The notes beneath the pieces were generated by a model. It ran no database searches. It was not told the origin of the DNA and was given only the letters and a program-made list of their open reading frames with translations. The translations under genes and the position numbers were made by a program. Source: a virus. Taken from it: a DNA stretch of 35,312 nucleotides. Positions 30,211-35,312 of the stretch are shown piece after piece (within the stretch, counting starts at the first letter, position 1; each line of letters starts with the position of its first letter). Location of the stretch: the IMG/VR virus record IMGVR_UViG_3300034198_019599, positions 1 to 35,312 of that record; one strand, written 5' to 3'.

Positions 30211-30687
30211 ATGGCTGGGCTACGTAGTGATGACGAGATTGAGAAAGCATTTTCTGATTTAGAGTTTATCCCTGGTTCTAAAAAGAAACGCAGAGAACCA
30301 GACCCAAAAGTTTCTCGCCGTAAGGCGGGGGAAACCAATGGTTGGGATTCAAACCCAATCGTTAAACGACTAGGCGGAGTAGAAACAGAAGTATTTACTA
30401 TCGGTGCGTTAGCGCAAGCGTTAGAAAAATCTATTGTTTCTGTCCGTTCATGGGAGCGTAAAGGGTACATACCTAGGGCGCCATACAGACTTCGTGCCAA
30501 GACCCTTGGTGGGAAAAAAACTGGTGGTAATCGTGTGTACACTCGCTCTTTAATTGAAGCAACGATTGACGAATTCGCCAAACGAGGCTTATTAGGCACT
30601 GCTCGTGTAGAGTGGGGCCGACACGAAGACCTTACAGAGGCATTGATAAGCCGCTGGAAAGGCATTACATCCACAGAGAGCCGTTAG
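30211..30687 (+). CDS. MerR-like HTH DNA-binding protein
   Basis: 158 residues. An N-terminal basic, disordered segment leads to a MerR-type helix-turn-helix at about 63-110: VFTIGALAQALEKSIVSVRS followed by WERKGYIPRAPYR and a wing (GNRVYTRSLIEATID). The pattern fits excisionase/MerR-like DNA binders. It could be a transcription regulator of replication genes or a DNA-packing factor; the sequence does not decide. No strong ribosome site (ACTTATGG); start supported by the short gap to the previous stop. Confidence 0.75.
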   Translation: MAGLRSDDEIEKAFSDLEFIPGSKKKRREPDPKVSRRKAGETNGWDSNPIVKRLGGVETEVFTIGALAQALEKSIVSVRSWERKGYIPRAPYRLRAKTLGGKKTGGNRVYTRSLIEATIDEFAKRGLLGTARVEWGRHEDLTEALISRWKGITSTESR

Positions 30688-30709
30688 GCCTCATTACCTA
30701 AGGAACCAA

Positions 30710-31360
30710 ATGACAATCACAAAACCGTCAGTTGATGCTGACACATATCTCGCTGAAGACAGCGAAGACCTCCAACCTAAAGTTGGAACAACAGTGCAAG
30801 AAGGTTGGGATGCAGTAGAAGCTTTGCTCACAGCAAACAACTCTGAGTTTCCAACAGACTTCCGCTTTGCTGATGAGCCACAACTCATTAAGTTCTTGCA
30901 AGACCGTCCATTTGCAACTTACGAACAACATTGGATTGAACGCCCAAAGGGTAAGAAGTCTTTTGTATGTCTCGGTGATAGTTGCCCACTCTGCGAAGTA
31001 CTTGGCGACAAGCCTCGCGGAAAGTTTGCATTCAACATTCTTGTGCTTGTTGGCGATACCGTTGGCGTACAAGTTTTGACTGCACCACCTTCACTTGCTC
31101 GTCAAATCAAAAAAGCTCATGATGATGAGCGCAAGGGCCCACTTGACCGTGAGTTCTGGGAAATTTCTCGCATGGGTACAGGACCAACGACGCAGTACAC
31201 CCTCAACTATGTACGTGGTCGTGACCTTGCTGAGGAGTGGAAGTTGTCTTTGGACAACGTTACTGAACAAATTGCAGCCGCTGTTCCCTTCACAGCGGAT
31301 GAAGTAGTACGTGAGACCCCTCGCTCCGAACTTCTTGAAATTGCTCGTTCAATAGCGTAA
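30710..31360 (+). CDS. Single-stranded DNA-binding protein-like
   Basis: 216 residues. CLGDSCPLC followed by LG-x-x-PRGKFAFNILVLVGD is a zinc-bearing OB-fold pattern found in phage ssDNA-binding proteins that lie between helicase and polymerase genes, like T4 gp32 in role. The surrounding aromatic and basic residues (FATYEQHWIERPKGKKSFV) suit ssDNA contact. The N-terminus is acidic, the C-terminus helical. AAGGAACCAAATG provides the ribosome site. A strong hairpin follows the gene and would set its level apart from that of the polymerase. Confidence 0.65.
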   Translation: MTITKPSVDADTYLAEDSEDLQPKVGTTVQEGWDAVEALLTANNSEFPTDFRFADEPQLIKFLQDRPFATYEQHWIERPKGKKSFVCLGDSCPLCEVLGDKPRGKFAFNILVLVGDTVGVQVLTAPPSLARQIKKAHDDERKGPLDREFWEISRMGTGPTTQYTLNYVRGRDLAEEWKLSLDNVTEQIAAAVPFTADEVVRETPRSELLEIARSIA

Positions 31361-31370
31361 AGCTTCCACC

Positions 31371-31418
31371 GTAGTGGGGGGCCTGTCTTCCGTTTTCAGG
31401 CTCCCCATTACATTTTCT
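31371..31418 (+). terminator. Strong hairpin between ssDNA-binding and polymerase genes
   Basis: GTAGTGGGGGGCCTG (31371-31385) pairs with CAGGCTCCCCATTAC (31397-31411): 15 pairs with two G-U wobbles around an 11-base loop. ATTTTCT follows, a short U-tract. It probably ends or weakens transcription after the ssDNA-binding gene, which is usually needed in much larger amounts than polymerase. The polymerase ribosome site (AGAGGGG) lies just outside it. Confidence 0.75.
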
Positions 31419-31431
31419 AGAGGGGATTAAA

Positions 31432-33429
31432 ATGAACATAATTACAACAAAAGAACAGTTACAAGACCTTGTTGAGTTTTATTCCAAGGTAGAGGGTTTT
31501 GCATTTGACGTTGAAACCGTTGGGGAAAACAGAATCCAACCAGTTGTTAATGACGTACTTTGGATTTCTTTTGCTACAGATAACAGGACAGACGTCATAC
31601 CTATGGGACACCCAAATGGTGAGTTTTTGCATTGGGATAAAGAGCTTTTGTTAAGTGGGCAAAAGAAAGTTGCTGCAGGTAAAGAAGTAAAAGAAACTGA
31701 TTACTCAAAAAACCAAGCAAAGTGGAACCCAGTATTTGATGCACCTCCTGTTCAGTTGCTTCCAGGCGACGTATTCAAAGCACTTAAACCTTTGTTCTTT
31801 AGTGACCAGTTAAAAGTTGGGCACAACGTTAAGTTTGATTTAAAATCAATTGCCAAATATTACAGAGGTGTTGTTCCTAAAAAACCTTTCTTTGATACTT
31901 TGATGGCTGCATTTATTTTAGATAACCGTAATCGTGGAAAGTTAGGATTAAAAGATTGCTCTGAAAAATATTTAAAGATTAAAGTTGAAAAAGGTATTGG
32001 AGCAATGGTTGAAGTCCATTCTTTTTCCGAAGTTGCTTATTACTCAGGGTTTGACTCTGAAGTAACTTGGAAGTTGTACAAAGAGTTAGAGCCCCGATTA
32101 ACGGGAAGTCTTGCTCGTGTATGGGGTTTAGAGATGGATGTTGTTGGCGCTTTGTGTGATATGGAGTTAGCTGGTGCAACGGTTGATGTAAAAGAGCTTG
32201 AAAGTTTACAGAAAAAATTAGAGATAGACATTGATGACGCTAAAGCTAGGGCATGGAAATTGGCAGGAAAAGCTTTTTCTATGAACTCAGTACAAGAAAA
32301 ACAACAGATTTTGTTTTCTCCTAAACCAGAAGGACGCGGAATTAAACCAAATCTTAAAGTAAAGATTGCTTTAACAAGTAAAGGCCAAGATATGTTGGCT
32401 GCAAATCAAACACCAACTATTAACCAATACTCTGTATCGTCAGACGCACTGGAGTTTTACCGGTCTAAAGACGAACTAGTGGACGCAATTTTAGATTACC
32501 AAGATTTAAATAAACTTATGACAACATATGTAATGCCTTATTTAGGTGGCGAAATTACCCGTACTAGCCTTGGGAAATCGCGCATTATTGAAAAGAAGTC
32601 TTTAATGATTGAAGGCAAAGTACACACAAGTTTTAAATCTCATGGAGCAGAGACGGGTCGTTTTTCTAGTAGTGACCCAAACTTACAAAACATCCCAAGC
32701 AGTGGTAAGTACGGTAAGTTGATTCGTAATCTTTTTGTTGCTCCACCAGGTTACAAATTGGTTGTAGCAGATTACTCGCAAATTGAGCCACGCATTGTTG
32801 CTTCGTTTTCTAACGACCCAATTATGATGGACAACTATTTAAATGGTAAAGATATCTACACAACGATTGGTGACACTGTTGGGTTAGACCGTAAAGCAGG
32901 TAAGGTATTGGTTTTAGCAATGACTTACGGCGTAGGTCCCGACAAGATTGCTTCTTCTCTAGGCCTATCTGTAGAAGCAGCAAAGAAACTTTTAAATGAT
33001 TTTACTAAACGATTTAGTGACATTGATAAGTACAGAGCAAAGGTTATTCGTTTGGCCTCTCAACGTGGGCCAACCCCATATGTAGAAACATTGTTTGGTC
33101 GTCGTAGGTATATCCCAGATTTAAAAAGTTCTGAACGAGGGTTAAAAAGCAGAGCAGACCGTCAAGCTTTTAACACCGTTATTCAAGGCTCTGCAGCAGA
33201 TATTATGAAATTAGCTATTGTAAGAGCCCATTCTTGTTTTGTGGATGAGCCAAATGTGAATGTCCTATTGACTGTGCACGATGAACTCGTTACTGTTGCC
33301 CGTGAAGACCTAGTAGAAGAAACAGCTGAAGCGATTCGGGAGTCTATGGAAAACATTAAATTGCCAGAGATTACTGTTCCACTTATTGCTGACGTAAAAA
33401 TTGTAGACAAGTGGGGAGAAGCTAAATGA
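31432..33429 (+). CDS. polA: Family A DNA polymerase with 3'-5' exonuclease domain
   Basis: 665 residues. The exonuclease domain has D26 and E28 in FDVET, D136 in HNVKFD and the YSGFDSEVT segment (DEDDy type). The polymerase domain has motif A DYSQIEPR (D447), motif B RKAGKVLVLAMTYG (R487, K491, Y499) and motif C HDE (H616, D617, E618). No 5'-nuclease domain is present. In motif B, Leu495 occupies the place of E. coli Pol I Phe762, a substitution seen in many viral family A polymerases. ATGA overlap with the following zinc-ribbon gene. Confidence 0.95.
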   Translation: MNIITTKEQLQDLVEFYSKVEGFAFDVETVGENRIQPVVNDVLWISFATDNRTDVIPMGHPNGEFLHWDKELLLSGQKKVAAGKEVKETDYSKNQAKWNPVFDAPPVQLLPGDVFKALKPLFFSDQLKVGHNVKFDLKSIAKYYRGVVPKKPFFDTLMAAFILDNRNRGKLGLKDCSEKYLKIKVEKGIGAMVEVHSFSEVAYYSGFDSEVTWKLYKELEPRLTGSLARVWGLEMDVVGALCDMELAGATVDVKELESLQKKLEIDIDDAKARAWKLAGKAFSMNSVQEKQQILFSPKPEGRGIKPNLKVKIALTSKGQDMLAANQTPTINQYSVSSDALEFYRSKDELVDAILDYQDLNKLMTTYVMPYLGGEITRTSLGKSRIIEKKSLMIEGKVHTSFKSHGAETGRFSSSDPNLQNIPSSGKYGKLIRNLFVAPPGYKLVVADYSQIEPRIVASFSNDPIMMDNYLNGKDIYTTIGDTVGLDRKAGKVLVLAMTYGVGPDKIASSLGLSVEAAKKLLNDFTKRFSDIDKYRAKVIRLASQRGPTPYVETLFGRRRYIPDLKSSERGLKSRADRQAFNTVIQGSAADIMKLAIVRAHSCFVDEPNVNVLLTVHDELVTVAREDLVEETAEAIRESMENIKLPEITVPLIADVKIVDKWGEAK

Positions 33430-33812
33430 GTAATGCAGACTGGTGGTCAAAACAACTGGGCACACAACCACAGGCGCCGGTACAACGTCCCGCAAATAAC
33501 CCTATGCCGCAAACGCAAAAACCTATGACACAATTTGTCCCACCACAACCCCAGGTAACTCAAACAACTGCACAGAGCGCATCTCAAACAGCTCGTTGTC
33601 CAGAGTGTTCTGGAAACAATTACTTAGCAGTACAGAATGCAGCCCCACGTTGCTATGACTGTGGTTACCCAATCAGTCAATCAGGTTCCAGATACGGAGC
33701 GTTAACTGGAGCAAAAGTAGAAGGTGCTGCAAAAGGCGCAATAGGAAATGACGTACGAAATAATTTTAACCCAATGCCAGATGGATACAACTCGGATGGA
33801 AGTAAGAGATGA
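33426..33812 (+). CDS. Pro/Gln-rich zinc-ribbon protein, 128 aa
   Basis: ATGA overlaps at both ends couple it to polymerase and RecA-like genes. An N-terminal half of Pro, Gln and Thr (PQTQKPMTQFVPPQPQVTQT) leads to a zinc ribbon CPEC (C59-C62) with CYDC (C77, C80), then a Gly/Asn-rich end. WW near the N-terminus (ADWWSKQLG) may be a docking motif. Perhaps a polymerase or recombinase accessory; unproven. Confidence 0.7.
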   Translation: MSNADWWSKQLGTQPQAPVQRPANNPMPQTQKPMTQFVPPQPQVTQTTAQSASQTARCPECSGNNYLAVQNAAPRCYDCGYPISQSGSRYGALTGAKVEGAAKGAIGNDVRNNFNPMPDGYNSDGSKR

Positions 33813-34858
33813 TAAATGCTGATGCACGGAAACTTATTGCGCAACTTAATAAGAAGTTTAAAAGCGACGTTGTTGTTATGGCGTCCGATATTCGTAGCGA
33901 TATTATCCCCCGTATTACTAGTGGCAGCACTACTTTGGATTACGTTTTGGGCGGTGGTTTCCCGGGTAACCAATGGAATGAACTTATTGGGGAACCGTCG
34001 CACGGCAAAACAGCTCTCGCTCTTAAGACTATTGCAGCAAATCAAGGGCTAAACCCTGACTACACCACCGTGTGGGTAGCAGCCGAACAATGGGTGCCAG
34101 AGTATGCCCATATGTGCGGAGTAGACACGTCTCGCGTTATTGTTATTGAAACCTCAATTATGGAAGAAGCGTATCAAGCAGTTATTGAGTTTGCTGAGTC
34201 TAAGTCTGTAGATGCAATTGTAATTGATTCACTTCCAGCTCTGTCTCCAATGCCGGAGATGGAAAAAGATATGAATGAAATGACTGTTGGTCGTGGAGCA
34301 CTTTTAACTAATAAGTTTTTCCGCGTAGTTGGTACCGCAATGAAGCGTTCATTAACTGAAGATGAGCGCCCAGTACTTGGGTTGATTATTAATCAATACC
34401 GTATGAAAATTGGCGTACAACATGGCGACCCTCGCACAACTCCCGGTGGAGAAGGAAAAAATTATGCCTTTTTTACTCGTTGTGAAGTACGTCGTAAGGA
34501 ATGGATTGAAGTTGGTACTGGAACAAACAAAGTCCGAGTTGGTCAACAGATTGTTGTTCGTACTTTAAAAAATAAAACCGCACCACCACAACGTGTTGCG
34601 TATTTTGATTTCTACTTTGCAGAAGGTGGTTCCTGTTCTCCAGGAGAATTTGATTTTGCTAAAGAAATTGCTTCTCTTGGTGTAATTATGGGAGTTATTG
34701 AACGCAAAGGTGGTTGGTTCTATCATGGTGAACGCAAGTGGCAGGGTATTGACTCTGTAATTGCAAGTATTCGTGAGGAAGTTGACCTTAAAGAAGAAAT
34801 ACAGAAAGCAGTTCTTTCATCAGATGCCGCACCAATTCTGGCGGATGATGAAGACTGA
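33809..34858 (+). CDS. RecA/UvsX-like recombinase
   Basis: 349 residues. Walker A GEPSHGKTA (residues 61-69) follows the RecA lead-in SGSTTLDYVLGGGFPGNQW. Walker B is DAIVIDSLPAL with D140. MEKDMNEMTVGRGALLTNKF corresponds to the L1 region, and LGLIINQYRMKIG, then PGGEGKNYAF, to the L2/DNA-binding part with the conserved PGG. It forms filaments for strand exchange and recombination-dependent replication, together with the SNF2-type helicase. The acidic C-terminus (ILADDED) is typical of RecA proteins. Confidence 0.92.
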   Translation: MINADARKLIAQLNKKFKSDVVVMASDIRSDIIPRITSGSTTLDYVLGGGFPGNQWNELIGEPSHGKTALALKTIAANQGLNPDYTTVWVAAEQWVPEYAHMCGVDTSRVIVIETSIMEEAYQAVIEFAESKSVDAIVIDSLPALSPMPEMEKDMNEMTVGRGALLTNKFFRVVGTAMKRSLTEDERPVLGLIINQYRMKIGVQHGDPRTTPGGEGKNYAFFTRCEVRRKEWIEVGTGTNKVRVGQQIVVRTLKNKTAPPQRVAYFDFYFAEGGSCSPGEFDFAKEIASLGVIMGVIERKGGWFYHGERKWQGIDSVIASIREEVDLKEEIQKAVLSSDAAPILADDED

Positions 34859-35165
34859 AGGACAAAAGCAATCACAGAAGCATGAAAAACGCCTTGCTAA
34901 GAAAATTGGTGGTAAGACAATGGCTGCTTCTGGAGCGTTTTGGTCTCACAAGGGAGATGTTCGGTCAAGCGACCTCTTGATTGAACACAAGTTTACTGGG
35001 AAAAAATCTTTCTCAGTAAAGTCGGAGGTGTTGAAGAAGATAACTGGAGAGGCAATCATGGATGGACGTATGCCCGTTTTGGGTGTTCATCTAGACGGGG
35101 AGAATTACGTAATTCTTCTTGAAGACGATTTCTTAGAGATGAGGGACCGACTAAAGGATGCCTAA
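34845..35165 (+). CDS. Hjc-like Holliday junction resolvase/nuclease
   Basis: 106 residues from ATG 34845 (ATG 34848 equally possible), overlapping the RecA-like gene by 14 bases. The pattern GGKTMAASGAFWSHKGDVRS, then DLLIEHKFTGKKSFSV, is a PD-(D/E)xK-type active site: D in KGDV, E and K in IEHK, and a following Ser/Thr-rich strand. Phage Hjc-like resolvases and repair nucleases share the SGA-x(n)-KGDV-x(n)-(V/I)E.K order. It probably cuts branched DNA produced by recombination. Confidence 0.78.
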   Translation: MMKTEGQKQSQKHEKRLAKKIGGKTMAASGAFWSHKGDVRSSDLLIEHKFTGKKSFSVKSEVLKKITGEAIMDGRMPVLGVHLDGENYVILLEDDFLEMRDRLKDA

Positions 35166-35168
35166 TAC

Positions 35169-35312
35169 ATGTATGAAGAAGAATCACCATGGTGGTCTAA
35201 AGCTCGTTGCTTTGGAGCCGCTCCCAAACACCGGGGAGAAGAAGACATCTTCTACCCGCCTAGAGATAAAGAAAAATACAAATTAATAGCTGAACAAGCA
35301 AAAGTTTATTGC
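35169..35312 (+). CDS. WhiB-family [4Fe-4S] regulator (3'-truncated)
   Basis: 48 codons run off the window end. MYEEESPWWSKARCFGAAPK, then EEDIFYPPRDKEKYK and AEQAKVYC, matches the start of WhiB proteins: W-x(n)-C, an (L/I)F(F/Y)P segment and the AKxxC helix that carries the second of the four cluster Cys (C14 and C48 here). WhiB-like regulators occur only in Actinobacteria and their phages, so this gene is the best host marker in the window. Phage copies can reprogram host sigma-factor-dependent transcription. ATG 35169 lies three bases after the resolvase stop. Confidence 0.82.
   Translation, partial: MYEEESPWWSKARCFGAAPKHRGEEDIFYPPRDKEKYKLIAEQAKVYC

Noticed and set aside
29982-30674. Long reverse-strand open frame of 230 codons
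   Set aside because: It lies wholly opposite two well-supported + strand genes, has no ribosome site or domain, and reads Ser/Arg-rich in the manner of an antisense shadow.

Overview
The window is a continuous, visibly A+T-rich stretch of a double-stranded DNA tailed phage with a contractile tail (myovirus type). Every gene I can support is on the + strand. Genes are packed head to tail, many joined by ATGA, TAATG or 8-base stop/start overlaps, and no stretch longer than about 145 bases lacks a gene. The truncated last gene looks like a WhiB-family iron-sulfur regulator, a family restricted to Actinobacteria and their phages. With the low G+C content and the absence of mobile elements or tRNAs, this points to a phage of a low-G+C actinobacterium, for instance a freshwater Nanopelagicales-type host. 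The host assignment is inference.

Layout. (1) 1-4322: the end of a Thr/Ala/Pro-rich surface protein with a fibronectin-III-like domain and a Cys-rich tail, then an unknown gene, a Cys-rich small protein, a radical SAM/SPASM protein and two GT-A-like glycosyltransferases. I read this as a possible virion or host-surface modification cassette. (2) 4343-7228: a head-closure-like protein, then a run of nine small, mostly Lys-rich proteins (acidic 37-mer, DUF6321-like, metallothionein-like, EF-hand-like) around one larger glycine-zipper/LysM protein, ending in an intrinsic terminator. (3) 7372-21705: neck and tail genes in classical myovirus order: HK97-gp10-like protein, tail terminator, sheath, tube, tail assembly chaperone with a likely +1 frameshift, tape measure with cell-wall hydrolase domains, CIS-tube-like protein, gp53-like, gpD/gp27-like hub, gp25-like wedge, gp6/J-like wedge, gp5/gpV-like spike, short fibre-like protein, and a gpI-like protein carrying carbohydrate-binding-like modules. 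(4) 21715-25651: a three-helix membrane protein, an unknown acidic protein, a winged-helix protein that may be a replication initiator with repeats inside its own gene, a set of tiny proteins, a DnaC/IstB-like helicase loader and a SWIM-like protein. (5) 25670-35312: the replication and recombination module: DnaB-like helicase, DnaG-like primase, SNF2-type helicase, MerR-like HTH protein, ssDNA-binding protein, family A DNA polymerase, RecA-like recombinase, Hjc-like resolvase and the start of the WhiB-like gene. Several very small zinc-ribbon proteins sit between these genes.

Terminase, portal, capsid, endolysin and integrase are not in the window. The most interesting signals are the stop-codon-coupled +1 frameshift in the tail chaperone (11413-11422), the mucin-like surface protein next to glycosyltransferase and radical SAM genes, the paired palindromic repeats inside the winged-helix gene (22835-22883) that recall the lambda O/ori arrangement, the cluster of small metal-binding-type proteins, a C-terminal HxH in the spike protein, and Leu at the position equivalent to E. 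coli Pol I residue 762 in the phage polymerase.
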